Source of the DNA: Oxyruncus cristatus
Lineage: Eukaryota; Chordata; Aves; Passeriformes; Cotingidae
NCBI GenBank assembly: GCA_013399855.1
Contig: VXAY01004719.1
Location: 1 to 64,000, forward strand
DNA: 64,000 nt
Direction of reading: 5' to 3'
The position numbers and the translations under genes were made by a program. Every line of letters begins with the position of its first letter. The stretch's first letter is position 1. The notes under the pieces were generated by a model that was given only the letters and a program-made list of their open reading frames with translations, was not told the origin of the DNA and did not search any database. This document shows, in pieces, positions 38,976 to 52,333 of the stretch.

Positions 38976-41900
38976 TTTACGGGCTTTTTTTTTTATTTGT
39001 TACCATTTTGAAAAATTGCGCATACTTATGAATTAAACCATAATTTAGGATAGCAAACTAAAAGCTTTTTCGGAGTAAAGTTATAGTGGCACATATGTTA
39101 GTTTTTTCCTCCTTGAAATGCACTGTGTAATTAAAACCATGTGAACTTGTGTTGAAAAGCTTGGACAGATATCATGCATATAACATCCTACTAAAGAGTC
39201 CATAACTGATCTCTGCACAGAGAAATATGCAGGACAGTGTTGCTTTTTGGGGAAACATTGCTTCTGCTAACAAATTTAGTAGTAAAGATTAATTTTTGTC
39301 ACCTTACTTATAGCACCAATGCTGTTGATTTTGTCATTACATTGAACTTGGAACTTGGATGAGGATCTGTTTACTCTGTGCTCATTTTTTGGTTGTGTTT
39401 TTTATCTGCTTTTTTTTTAAAATGTTAGTTTCTTGGCTAATGATAGTGTACTTTTATCCGGAAATAGTGAAGCCTTGTCTATGGTGGGATTTCAGAATGG
39501 GAAATCATGTAGTCCTGAACTAAGGACTTGGAAGGATTGTATAAAATGTGAGGAAACTCACAGGCATGTCAGGAAACATGAATAAAACATGTTTTTGTGG
39601 TAGGTGGGGTAATAAATGAAGAACCTTTATACTAGGATAGTGTAAATTTCAGTAACTTTTTGGCAGTACTAAAAAAAATCAGCAGAAATTAAATTCCCTC
39701 TGAATTTAAACTGGGTTATTTTTGATCCTAGTTGGTCTTTCACAACTGAGTACTGTATGCTGTTGACCCATCATACTAAATTGGGCTTCTGAGTATGCCA
39801 GGAATTGCTTCTATTCAATGGCCTTGAATTGATTTGTGGACATAACTATTTGGATACATTTGTTAAGCATTGAATAATTTAGAGAAGATAATTAATTTTT
39901 AGTATGTGGGTTTGCTTCTAGTTTATTTTTTTTTTTACTTTGATATCTGTGTGAACTGATAATATTGCAGGTAAGGAACATTCATAAGAAGGTAATTTTT
40001 TAATAAAAAACATAACATACAAGCCAAAAGTGACTTGATGTTGTGAAAAAAATGACAAATGAAAATGGAGTGTGGGCAAAAATAGATCTGGCTGTTGATC
40101 CTGAATTTGCTTACACCTTGCTTGAACTATTAAATGTAGTTGAGTAGGGGAGAGGGAGCCAAGTCCATCTTTGAGAGGAATGTAAGATACTGGCATTCTG
40201 ACTAAAGTCTTCACACGTAATGGACATGACAGAAAACAGCATTTTGCCATTAGGGGAATTCTAAAGCCCACAGTATTCCTTGAACAACAGATGAAGAACA
40301 GGTGTGGAATAGGAAGGTGGCTGCATACAATTTCCCAACCAGAGTGTTCAGAAGGTACCAAATCACTCTCATGGCTAAAAGAATCTGTAGAGTGGAAAAT
40401 AGTAGTGTTAAGTTACTTCAGCAATGCTTATGGCTTTGTAATCCAAGTATTTCCTAATGGGAAAAGAATGAAAAATATCCCTTTGGAATTGGCTGTGTGT
40501 AAGGGGTTGGATATGGTGTCACAGACAGGATGGGAGACACGGGTGGAGCGTGAACAGTAATGTGAAGGACTGTGACCACCATATATAGGTGGTGTATATA
40601 GGTGTGAGTCATGTCCCTTTCCGTAGACAGGGGTCTGGAAACGTTATTTCTTGTTATTTCACTTGATGAGGAAACAGAATTAGCGATTGAGTGATTTCTG
40701 TTAAGTATCTTGAAATAAGTAATAACTTGAAATAAGTAGGCACATGGAGATTGCTTTAATTAACAAGGTACAAGAGTGCTATGGAACCTTTTAATTATGT
40801 TTTAATCATTCTTCAAACTATTTTGCCTAAATCAAAGGATGTTGCAACCAAGGAATGTTAATCCATTTGGTGTGTAGTTGATAATTTGAAGGCCCGAAGC
40901 TCGTGTAAGAACTATCTAAACCTATTTAAAGTCTTGTAGACAACCTCCTTCCCCATACTGTATTGTAATATTAATAATCAAAAGCTGTGTAAGAACGGAG
41001 ACTTGCTGAAATTAGTCTATACAGCCAAAGGCAAAATTTCTAACAAAGTAAACAAAACATGAAAAATGCGCAAACAACTTCTTACAGATGAGAGCTTCAA
41101 AGGAGCAGGATTTTTAATGACAGGAGTTTATATTAGATGACTTACTGCCTTTTGATGCATTTGTTATTAAAGCAGAGTTTTGGAACTGTTCTTAAAATAC
41201 CATAAAAGCAAATGCCTCTTTTTTAGAGTAGTGTAATTAACTGTTACAATTTTGAAATTCAGAAATTAGCTGGTTCTTGTTTTCCTCAGCAACTTCAAGT
41301 GTTAAGGCACCTTGTGGCCAGTGTGCTTGAGGACAGCTCTGGTGAAAGTTATGGGTGAAAATTATTCCATAAATATTCAAAAATATTAAGTATCAAATTT
41401 TTTTTATGTGTTATCTACTCCACCAGTTTCTATTTAATATATTAAACCACTCTCTTCTGAGATACTTTGGTGAAATAGTTGACCTTCATGGAAAAACAGA
41501 CAATAGGATTCTAAGTAGTATTAATATAGATACTGTTGGGGGATGTAATCAAATTTGGTTAAAACAATTCTTATGCTAGCATTCTTGTGTTGAACAGTTT
41601 GCAAGAAGTAAAAAATGAAACTCTAAAGGAGTTGGGAATAAAGCTGTGTTTCAAATTACTTATGGGTCTAATGCCTTTAATGTGGGGAAGGCCTGTATAG
41701 TAACACCTTGAAGAACTCCCTGCAGCAAGGAGAAAAACTCCAGTTTCATGAAAGGGAAATTGCTAAACTTCAAGTAGCTAGCTAGCTAGCTAGCTTCTTA
41801 CCTTGTGCACATGAAAGTAGTCCCGGATTTAATGGAGGCTTAATTGCAAGCTAAGAGTGTACTATTGTAAAACAAACATTTAAATTTAAATGCAAATATC

Positions 41901-44900
41901 AAGCTGTTACCAACAAAAGAGAAGGTTGATGTAGGATGTGCATGAGGCAACAGCTCACCTGTGAGCTGTGGGGGGGCTGGAGGCAGAAAGTAGTGAATTG
42001 CTGCTATTTTGTAGTGGGGAACCTGTGCACCAAGAGTTACTTCTAAATCTTTATGTCAGTCTGCATGATGAACCTCTAAATCACTGCAGGTGGTGTCTTT
42101 AATAGCTGCTATCTGCCAATTATGGGAGGTTTCGGTGTAAGAAAACTTCTGTACTGGCTGGTCTCCAGAAAGATGTGTCGTAAGGTTTTATTCTCAAGAG
42201 GGCCCATAGGGAGGAGAAAAAAGTGCAGCTCAATCTCCCTAGTGAACAGAGAGCGGGGAAGTAGGAGGAATCAACTGTTCTTCCCAAAAAGTTGCCTGGA
42301 AGTCAGGTGAAGTACCAAGCACCTGAGGAAGAAAGAGGAGAAGAGTTTATTACTAGGTCTAATATCCTGTTTCAACCAGTCTGGATAGACGTCGGCAGCC
42401 TTGGTGCCTGCTGGCTGCGAAATGTTTAATATGAGCTGTAAATATCACTGAAATTCAGTTACTGCTGTTCTACGTGACAGGGACTGACCTCATGGGTCAG
42501 GTAAAATGTTCAGCTAGTAGGAGATGCTTGGAAAAGGTACTAGATCTGGATAAGTAATAATGATGCCTCACAAATACACTCTCCCAGTCAGCAGCGATTT
42601 GAGGTTTGGAATAATTTTAGTCAGAAGTAGACACAACTGAAGCAAAACAAATCAAAACTGTCAGTGGTTGCACCCTGCAGTTCCTAGTCTGCAGGTGTGC
42701 TTTAGCACATCAGGTGTGGTTGTGTTCATTTAAGATGAATAGCTGAAATACTCTGCAATCCAAATGACATTTTTTTAAAGACAATTGGGATAATTAGTTT
42801 TCTAAGATGGTATATTATAAATAAGCATTCCTTAAAATGTAATGAAATGTACTGAAGGGTCTATACACATAGTTCTGCTGCTTGATTTGTGATTTTTTTT
42901 TTTTTTAAATTTTTTTACCCTCTTTCATTTAACTGGAGCAACTTACTTCCATAAGCAGGAAATGCTGAGGCAGTCAGGTGTTTTATCCTGTGAGAAACAG
43001 GGAACAGAGGAGTAAAGTCACTCAGTTGTGGTGGCTGATATGGGGCCAGTAAACAATTTTACTCACAAAAATACTCACAAAAAGACAGAACTTGCTGAGA
43101 ATTGAATTTTGACAAATACTTGTTTATTTGGTTTTACCTGAGTCCAAATTTCATGTGAGAAAATACAAGAAACTACAGATGTCTAAGAGACAGAGGGAAC
43201 GGTGTGTGAGCAATAGACAAACAGCCATAGGGATAGTTTATTCCTAAAAGAGAGTTCTGGTCTTCTGTGTCCACAGGGCAGGTTATCTGGAATGTTGTCT
43301 TTGGTTTCACAGACAGTAATTATCCCCTTGCTCTAGGGAAGCAGAAATCCAAAGTGCAGGAGGAGAGCCTGAAGTGCTGTGTATTAGATGCTCCAACATT
43401 TCCGATAATTCAGTTTCCTTAAGGGAAATTTGCAAAGTTGGGGTTTTTTTGTTTGATTTGTGGGTTTTGTTTGACTTTTTGTCCCCTTCTCACTTTCTTT
43501 TGACCTTGTATTATGCTCTGGACTAAAATGATCTTGTTTGATCTCCATCTGCACCAGAGTTCAAAAATACTGTGAGGGGCCTTATTGGTAGTCCTGTTTG
43601 CTGCAGTTTCTGTCTCCTGCTGTAGCTTCTGCTACTGCTTGAAATCTTCACCAGTCTGTCCTTTCCTTTGTAATGATGGCTGATTTCTGCAACGCGCTGA
43701 GGCAAATGAGAAGGGACCTGAATGAGTACAGTCTGAATAAAAGACTTCACTGCAAATAACTGCAACTACTATTTTTATTTCTTTTCTATTGTTTTTATAT
43801 TCACCCAGATTCTGACAGTGAGAGCATGCCAGTAATTTTGTAGTTACATGTATGTCTTGTGTATGTATGTGCACATGTCCGTGCATGTGTATGTTTAAAC
43901 GTATTGAGAATGAGATTAATATATATCAGTTTGACAACAGTTTATGAATTTACTACAGTACAATGTACAGTATATATTATTAGTGTTCTTATTATTCATG
44001 GTCCATTTAAACAGAAAAGATTTATTGATTGGGGGAAGGGGACTTGTTTTTGGCATTACCTGTGACAGAGAGGTGATGTATCATTGTTGCACTATGCATC
44101 TCTCTGCCACTACTAACTTTGTTATGTAACTAAGTGCTGCTCGCAGAGGGTATGAGTAGGCAGAGCTGTCAGTAGCTTTGGGAGTGAGCAGTGCAGTCAG
44201 CATTTGGGAATTTCAGGCTGTAGGGAGAATGGAGTTGCATTCACTGGAAAATAACATCATACATGAAGGACAGCACCAGGATGTGGGGGAACTCAGTCCT
44301 ACGAGCTACCAGTAAGAAAACTCTTTTCTTTTTCCACACTTTTGACCTTTCCTGCACTAGGCAGCATCAAATCTTTTCACTAAAAGGAGCTGTACCAGGT
44401 GTGGCATGTGAGATGATTTGGTGGCTTGGCTGGGTCTACCCACTGTGGCTTAGCAAGTGGAGAGCATTCCTGGTCCTCACAAAGTTGGCTGATGATGGAA
44501 GGCCCACAGCTGCTTCCTGGCTGGCAAACTCCGGGAGCAATTTTCAGTATTCTAGCTGCTTTCCCCTTTTCTCTGAACTAATCATCTTAACTTCTTTGGG
44601 GAAATAGCAAGTATGCTTATAATATTTTCCTTATATTCCCTTTAATTTACCACGATCCTAAAGGTAAGCAAGCTGCAGTGTTGTCCTTGCAATAGAAGCA
44701 ACAAAAAGAAAAAAAAGAAGAAAAGAAGCAAAATCTAGTGAAACTTGAAGCTCTGGGATACTGAGTAGTGCCCTCAGTGCTGTCAAAAGACTACTGTACC
44801 CTTTGCCCTCCTGGTCTCCCTGGCATGACCTCAACCCATCATTGGCATGACAGGTTTATTGCAGTTTGTAGCAGCCCCATTACCTCTGACACCTGCCATC

Positions 44901-45500
44901 TCCTTTCCTACAAGAACAATTGCAGCCATGACCTCTAGTCAGGCAGAGTCCTTGAAAAAAATAATCACCTGGAGCAAATCCATTTCAAAGAAAATGGATT
45001 TAAAACAGCTCCTGTTCGTGGTGTTCTTGGAAGGTAACTAATGCCAGTACAGCACAACTCTGTGTCAGACACACTTCCTGACAGCTTGATACTACTCTAC
45101 TTCAGAAAAGGAAAACAAGAAAAACTTCTCTACCCCCCTCCCCCCATATTATTATTTTCTGGTGTTAGTTTCTTGCATCTAGGGAAGCTTTGCTGCAAGT
45201 TCTGGGGGTTGAAAGCAGACTACTCTCCTCTGCTTGTCCTTTGACTTTCCCACTGCTTTTTGGCAGCTTGCCTCTATGCATCCTCTGTGTTGCTTTGCTG
45301 ATAAGATTGTTTTTCCCTAGAGCTGTCTGTCAAGCGGTGGTTTCATAGATCGAGTCTATTAAAAGTAATGCCATAACCCCACTTGCTTAACTAACACATC
45401 TTTCACTATTTAGTGAATTCTTGCATACATATAGGTGGTACTTAATGTATTGTTGCTTTATGCAAAGGAATTTTTTAAACTAAAATCCCTGTTATCAAAA
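38976..45500. other. Intergenic region downstream of SUCLA2
   Basis: AT-rich, no exon with family similarity recognised on either strand. Contains a perfect (AGCT)5 (41776-41795). The longest frame (minus, 39918-40361, 147 codons) shows no recognisable domain. Confidence 0.6.
41776..41795. repeat. (AGCT)5 microsatellite
   Basis: Five perfect copies of the self-complementary tetranucleotide AGCT. Confidence 0.95.
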
Positions 45501-45975
45501 TGTACTGGGCTAGGATAAAGCTAGCTTTCTTCAGAGCAGCCCATATAATGCTGTTGCTTTGGATTTGTGATTGAGAGTGTTGATAATATAAGGATGTTTT
45601 GTCTATTGCTGGGCAGTGCTTGCATAGTGTGGAGACTCCATTTCTTACTCTGCATTCCCCAGTGAGTAGGGGAATTAAGAAAAGGTGGGGTGGGGACAGA
45701 GCCGATCCCAGCTGACCAAAGGGATAATCTCATGTCGTATGATATGTGCTTAAGCAAAAACAACACTGGGGATTTTGCCTTCCAAGCTGACTGTTACTCC
45801 TTGGCTGTCTGGGCATTGGTCTGCTTGTGAGTGAGTGCCTTTGCATCACTTATTAAACTGTCTCTGTGTTGACTCATAAAGTCTTGTTGCTTTTGGTTTT
45901 CCTGCTCTTTCTCCCATCCCGCTGGGGAGGGAAACTGGGCGAGTGGCTATGTGAATGCTTATGTAGTTGTGGAGA
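45501..45975 (+). mobile_element. Degraded avian endogenous-retrovirus LTR (copy 1)
   Basis: Begins TGTACTGGGCTAGGATAAAG and retains ordered blocks shared with the LTR at 47722: GTGTTGATAA, GGATGTTTT, CTGGGCAGTGCTT, CCCAGCTGACCAAAGGGATA and TTATTAAACTGTCT. The TATA segment and the usual 3' end are lost. No retroviral coding sequence is attached. Confidence 0.75.
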
Positions 45976-47721
45976 GATCCTTCTTGAAATGTATTCCTAG
46001 TTTGTGTGGTTTGGTGGTGGGTTTTTTGTGTTTGCTTGGTTTGATTTTTTTNAAGAGAAAGATGCCTGTTTCTCACCTAGATTTTGTAAAGTGGCTAAGA
46101 TACTAGACACAAGGGGTGCCTATTTGTTTTGAAGTCACAGGCTGAGTATTTCAAGGGAAAGTGACCACTTAACTCCCCTGACCTCAGACTTAGCACAGAC
46201 AGGGCATTGAGATTTTAATTGCTTGTTTTTATATCAGTTAACCCACACTTGAACATGACCTGCCCATCTCAGTCTGTGCCTGAGTTTTGCAAACTTTGAT
46301 GGTGTGATGTCAAGAGTGTTTTCTTTTTCATATGCTTGCCCTCACCATCAGATACTAGTTTCTTTCATATCTTTGTGATGGTAAAAAGAAAATAATGCAG
46401 AAAAAATTGAGAAGAGCCTGCTCAGAACTACAGCTGGATGACCCTTGGGTTTAACGGGATTGTATTTGGGTTGCATTATCCAAATGTTTTACTAAAGTTA
46501 TCTCCTGCTCTCCCAGCTCACTTTGCTGTCCTTCACTGGGGGAAAGCTGTGACCATGCCTGAGGGCAGCTGGCTCTGCCCTAGGACCAGTCTCTGCCCTC
46601 AGCTCTCTCTGGTCATGTACCTTTCCAGACAGCGCTGCTGCTGGGCTCAGGTTTTCTTGTTCAAGTTTCCTTGTTCTGCCTGGCAGCAGAGTATGGGTGT
46701 CCTGCTTTGACTCAAGAGCACTGGCAGGGGGAACATGATATCATTTTCTATCAGCCACCAGGCCAAAAGCTGGGAGGTTTGCTCCCCCTTTTATACCATC
46801 TATGTTGCACTGCTCTGTGGTATCCATTTGCTGTTTCATTGACTTGCATACTTCACACAGGCTAACATGGCTTCCTACACGTCTACCCATTTACATTGCT
46901 TGGAAAAGTGCAAGTTGATTGGGTGTATCCTGAGGTTACTAGTAACACCAACCTGTAATTACATGACTTCTGAATTGTCAGTGTTAGCTCAGTTTCTCAT
47001 ACCAGATTTGTAGTTTTCTGCTTTTAAGGATTCTCACCAAGTGGCAAGGACAGGAGTTAAGGCAAGGACTGTGGGAGTTAAATCAGTCCTAACTTGCTGG
47101 AGCAGTGTGACATTGTGTTTAATGTTCAGAAGTACCTTATAATCTCATCCATAAGATTAATACACAGCCATACATTTATTTGAGTCTCTTATCTATTTTC
47201 AGAGTTCATTTTCCTCCACTTTCACCAACTCTTCATGTCCTCTTTTAATTTGGTCGAGTCAGTATGTGGCCATTCTAAAGATTTTTAACCATTTCAAGAG
47301 GACAGGGGTATGCAGGACTTCACAGTGGCTGGTTAGTAGGGAGTTGTCCAAGTCCTGGAGCTTTCTGATGGCTTCAGGCCATACATACCTCCTGACCCAA
47401 GCATGAGCTAACACCAAGCGTATGGCAGTAGGTCTTTGGAATAAGTACACTGTCTTCCTTTTCAGCTGGATGAAGCCTAGAAAGCTAACAGAGTATTTGG
47501 CAGAAGAAACCAGGCTGCAGAGAACAGTTTTGACAGTGCCAGCCTGTGTCCTGTGGAAGGTCTCTGCTATCGAACCACTGCTGTCTGCAGCACCTGCCAT
47601 CCTGCAAGGGCAGCCAGCCTGCAAGCCCTGTGTGCTGGGATCCCACACTTCCTGCAGGCCAGGGTGAAACAGATAAGCAGCATTGTGGAGTTAAAGTTCA
47701 TCCTGAAGGAATCAAGTAGGC
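45976..47721. other. Sequence between LTR copies 1 and 2
   Basis: 1.7 kb without recognisable retroviral internal sequence or any gene. The minus-strand frame at 47259-47648 (129 codons) has no family signature. Confidence 0.5.
46052..46052. other. Single ambiguous base
   Basis: One N at the end of a T run, an unresolved homopolymer length or base call. Confidence 0.99.
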
Positions 47722-48320
47722 TGTTATGCTGGTTTTGGCTGGGATAAAGCTAATTTTCATAACAGTAGCTCATATGGGACTATGATTCGGATTTTTGACC
47801 AAAACAGTTTTGATAACACACTGATGTTTTTGTTACTGCTGAGCAGTGCTGACATGGACTGGGAGCCTTTTCTGCCTCTCACTCCACCTCACCAGTGAGG
47901 GGCCTGGGAGTGCACAAGGAGCTGGGAGGAGACACAGCCAGGACGGCTGACCCCAGCTGACCAACGGGATATCCCATAACATAGAGGGTCATGCTCAGCA
48001 TATAAAGCTGGGGGAAGAAGAAGGAAGGGGGATACGTTTGAAGTGATGGTGTTTGTCTTCCCAAGTCACCGTTATGTGTGATGGAGCCCTGCTTTCCTGG
48101 ACATGGCTGAACACCTGGCTGCCAATGGGAAGTGGTTAATGGATTCCTTGGGTTATTTTGCTTACATGCACATCTCTTGCTCTACCTATAAAACTGTCTT
48201 TATCTCAACCCGTTATTTTTCTCACTTTTGCTCTTCTGATTCTCTCCCCCATCCTGACACATGGGAATTGAGCAAGCAGCTGTGTGGTGCTTAGTTGACA
48301 GCTGGGGTGAAACCATGACA
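47722..48320 (+). mobile_element. Solo LTR of an avian endogenous retrovirus (copy 2)
   Basis: About 600 bases bounded by TG...CA. Contains GCTGGTTTTGGCTGGGATAA, CTGCTGAGCAGTGCTGACAT, GACCCCAGCTGACCAACGGG, a TATAAA box (48001-48006) followed by GCTGGGGGAAGAAGAAGGAA, CTATAAAACTGTCTTTATCT and the end GGGGTGAAACCATGACA. This arrangement is typical of a widespread bird LTR family. No obvious target-site duplication remains, suggesting age. Confidence 0.9.
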
Positions 48321-48900
48321 GCTGTGAAGAGAGAGTCTCTGACCCTAAGACAAGAGTTGAGATGACATGATGCTGAGTGACTCAAAACACAATGCTGCTC
48401 TGATGAATTTTTAATATTAGCAGATATAAATTTTCAAGCTGACTAAGGCCAGAAGCAGTAAATTTTGATACTTGCCTACTTTGCATCTTTTTGTCCTGTT
48501 GAACTATCTGAAATCCTGACTGAATTCAAGACTGAGCTTCTGATCGTTTTCCAAAGTCAGATTTTTGTCATCAACTGCCTTTTCTTGGCATTATACATTT
48601 GTCTGATCCACAGAGACGTTCCCATGCACATGCTGAGCAAATAGGCTATCTTTGGGAGCAATAGTGAAAATGACACAAACGCCCCGAGCTCACACAGCAG
48701 CCAGGAAGAAACTGAAAAAGCAGAGACACGTCTTGACCCCTTATTTGGGGTATTTGAACAGTACACAACTATGCCTGCTCCAGGAAAACTCCCCTACAGC
48801 TCACCTAAAACCCCTGTGGCCGCGTGCACACCAGTCAATGAAATAAACGTGGGACCTCCCTCTGGCTCTGAATTGGAGTGACAGGGGATTGCCTGCTTTT
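48321..48900. other. Spacer between LTR copy 2 and CR1
   Basis: No feature recognised. Confidence 0.5.
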
Positions 48901-48904
48901 ATAC

Positions 48905-49690
48905 TTCTTACCCTCCAAAGTTTGCTGATGGCACAAAACTGGGAGGACCATTTGATAACTGAGGTGGTTGTGCTGCCATCCAGAAGGATCTGTATGGACT
49001 GAAGAAATGGGCTGATAAGAACCTCTGGAAGTTCAGTGATGCAAAATGCAATGTCCTGTACCTGTAGAGGAACTGGGGAAGAGTGACTGGAAAGCTAAGT
49101 AGAAAAGGCTCTGGGCCTCCTGTTGAACAAGAAACTGGCCATGAACTAGCAATGTGCCCTTGCAGCAAAGACCAACGGCCTTCTGGGCTACAATAGACAG
49201 AGGGTCGCCAGCAGGTTGAGGGAGCTGATCTTTCCCCTCTCTTCAGCACTGGTGAGGCACATCAGGAGTGCTAAGTCTAGTGCTGGGCCATCCAGTACAG
49301 GAGAGACATGGACATGCTGGAGCAAGGCCAGTGCAGGGCCACAAAGATGATGAAGGGACTGGAGCATCTCTCATTTAAGGTGAGATTTAGAGAGTTGGGG
49401 CATCATCCTGGAGAAGAGAAGGCTTGAGGGTTCTTATCCATGTGGATGAGTGCCTGATGGGAGGAGTGAAGAAGATGAAGCCAGGCTCTTCTAATTAGAG
49501 CTTAGATAAAGGGCAAGAGACAATGGGCACAAACTGAAACGTAGCAAATTCTGTTTAAACTGAAGACTTTTCTACTGTGAGAGTTCTCAAACCCTGGCAC
49601 AGGTTGCCCAGAAATGTTCAACCTTGGAGGTATTAAAAACCTGCCAGGACATGTTACTGAGAAGCCTGTGAGGTTGTTGGGTGAAAAGAA
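48905..49690 (+). mobile_element. CR1 retrotransposon with remnant of reverse-transcriptase end
   Basis: Longer CR1 copy in + orientation. The first part translates to pieces such as KLGGPF and LYGLKKWADKNLWKFS that correspond to the C-terminal end of the CR1 reverse transcriptase, followed by its 3' region (GACATGCTGGAGCAAGGCCA, GGGCCACAAAGATGATGAAG). Stop codons and indels make it a dead copy; the usual ATTCTATG tail is missing. Confidence 0.88.
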
Positions 49691-52105
49691 TCTTTGTGAT
49701 AGTTGTTGGCAAATTGAGCTTGAAATGAAGAATACTTTTCCAAAGAGACAAATGTGGGTTTGTTGTCCCCCTCCCCCCCCCATATTTGCTTGAGGTAAAA
49801 CAATTATTTAAAACATATTCTTAGGGTTTTTTTTGGCCTACCTAGAGACTGATTCTCCTTCTCCAAAATTCCATGTTTTTGTGTGAGCATTTTCCCTGTT
49901 TTTATTGCATGTAAACAGGAGGGAGGGAAAGGCTGAAGCTTGGATGGTAGTTGCTATCCTAAGCTATGTTTCTGATTCGTATTCTGTGTGATGGCTTATA
50001 AGAAGAAGTTTGAACTGCAGAACAGGCTAAGGATTCCCAAGGAAAACGTCAGCTCTACTTTTCTCTCATATGAGGGACTGAATGGGGCACTTGAGGGAGC
50101 TATTCACCTTCCCGTGGAAGTGGTGAGGAGAAGGAATATCCACTAGCCTCATGAAAAAGGAACTAAATGAAAACAATAAATTTTAAAAGAAGTAACAGTT
50201 GTTTTAAGGAAAACCAGTGCTATTATAGCTCTGCAAATAGAATAGTTTGAAATGCAAAAAAGCAAAGTTGTGTTATGGGTAGATCTTTTCTGGAAGGAAC
50301 TCTGCTTACGCTGGAATTAGTACTGAAGTATTTTCAAGACATGAGGGCTTTTTGCACAAAGCTGTAGTGTGTATTGCTGCCTGTACCTGTGAGCTGCCAT
50401 ACTGGGAGGATCAAGAGACAAAAAGCTAATTTCACTGGCAAGAGGCCAGTGCCTGGTTCTGTTGATAATCAGGGGATAAATTTGAGCTTGATCAAGGGCA
50501 GCAGCAGCCTCATTTTAGGTTTTTCCAAAGGTGCCTGAGATCTCCCAAGTCAGGCCCCTGTTCTAAGTCTGTGCTTCAGAGTAACCTGTCCTTATTGATG
50601 ATATGAGAGACTGTCAGCGTTAGACGTAATGCTTCTCTTTGATTTCAGCAACCTCCAGTGCCTGGCAGCTTACTTGGGGAGCTCAGTATCTTTGACAGAC
50701 AGGCCCCTTTGCTCTTCCTTGGTTTTACTGTGAACTCTGTCCAATGACTGAAGGAATGTTTGGCACTTACTGGAGGTAGGGAACACCAAGTACCAGGAGC
50801 AGGAGTAAACCCTGAAGATCATCTGGCTGGGTGGAGATGTAATGTGATGCGTTTGGATGTCTGAGAGAGACCTCAGGAGTTTTGCATGAACACCCTCTAA
50901 GTGTTACTCCCTCCCTCTGCTGGTGGAGACGGAATGAAATTCCCTAAAAGTGAAGCCAGACTCTAGTTAAAGCAAATAAAAAATAGCTAGTTAATGGACC
51001 TAAACTAGAGAATTTTGTCATATGGATTTATAAAAATAAGTTTGTAAAACAAACTAAATTTTGCTGTTTTATTCTAAGATCATGTCTTCTTCATACTCTG
51101 CGTTGTCAAGACTGATTAAATACGCTGGTGTTTAAATCCATCTTTGACAGACAAAGGTCTTCATGGGATTCCCTTTGGATTTAAATCTTCCCCAGGTCCC
51201 TCTTTCAACTGCACTTCTGATGGTGAAGCCATCAGCTTCTGATGGTTTAAGGTCATGCGTCCTCCATATGGGGAGTGCTCATACTCCTGTGTAGATCTCC
51301 TAGGTTCTTGATGAGGTCATGAACAAATAATTAATCCACCGAGAGCTGAAAGGTTCTTCACTCCCTGAGAAGGTGAGATGGAAATAGCAAAGTGAAACAC
51401 TTCTAAGCTCTCAACCTTGTATGTCCTGTTAGTGTACACAAGATGTCAGTCATACCTGATACAAGGAATTCATGCGAGTAGTTTATTACTAGTTTCTGGC
51501 TGAGAGCAGGCATGTTGTTGCTCATGGAAGCAGCAACCAGCTGGGCGTAAGTGATTTCTTGGCAGGCCGTCTCTGTCTCAGAGGGAATTATACCATGACA
51601 GAGGAGAACAGGGAGAGAATTGTGGTGTCTTTTCTCCTGCACAGTGAAACTCCAGTCTTGGTCCTCCTCTTGGGAGGACCTGGGGGACAGGGACCCACCA
51701 TCTGACTGAAGATCAGGCATCTTTGCTCTGATGCTGGACGGATAAAGGCTGGGAATCAAAACCCACCAAGGCAGATGTGCATGAGAATTCTAGAATTACA
51801 CTCCATTGGCCTGGAAAACTAGGGCAAAAAGGTTGGTTCTTCAAAGAGCCATATGTGCCGTTTTCTAGACAAAAGTAATTTCTTGGCTGTCAGTGACAGC
51901 TCCTATTTAGGAGGATCCCATTTTGTATCTGTGAAGGAAAAGAGCAGCTTGGCAGCTGGCCAGCAGAACAGCTTCTGAATTTACCAGTGAAAACTTTGAA
52001 GAAATAGGCGAAGTTTGCTAGAAGGCAGGTCTGCAATGCAGCAGGCTGTGTTTCTCCTTCTTGCAACAGAAAATCCTAGGAAAATTTGAAGGATCACAGA
52101 AATAT
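49691..52105. other. Intergenic spacer
   Basis: No gene or recognisable repeat. Short frames on the minus strand (for example 51403-51759) have no domain signature. Confidence 0.5.
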
Positions 52106-52117
52106 ATTTTGTGTACT

Positions 52118-52333
52118 CACATTTAGGAAGAAGTTCTTTACAGAGGGTTATCAGGCATCGGAATGGGCTGCCCAGGGAGATGGTGGATTCTCCGTCCCTG
52201 GAGGTTTTTAAGATGAGACTGGATGTGGCACTTGGTGCCATAGTCTAGTAACCGCGGTGGTAGTGGATCAAGGGTTGGACTTGATGATCTCCAAGGTCCT
52301 TTCCAACCCATTTGACTCTGTGATTCTGTGATT
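52118..52333 (+). mobile_element. CR1 retrotransposon 3' end
   Basis: Starts GGAAGAAGTTCTTTACAGAG, continues GGGCTGCCCAGGGAGATGGT, GACTTGATGATCTCCAAGGT and ends with the tail CTCTGTGATTCTGTGATT. Only the last 215 bases of the element are present. Confidence 0.93.

Noticed and set aside
39918..40361. 147-codon minus-strand frame
   Set aside because: No recognisable domain, no promoter or splice context; a chance frame in intergenic DNA.
47259..47648. 129-codon minus-strand frame beside the LTR
   Set aside because: No retroviral or cellular protein similarity recognised.
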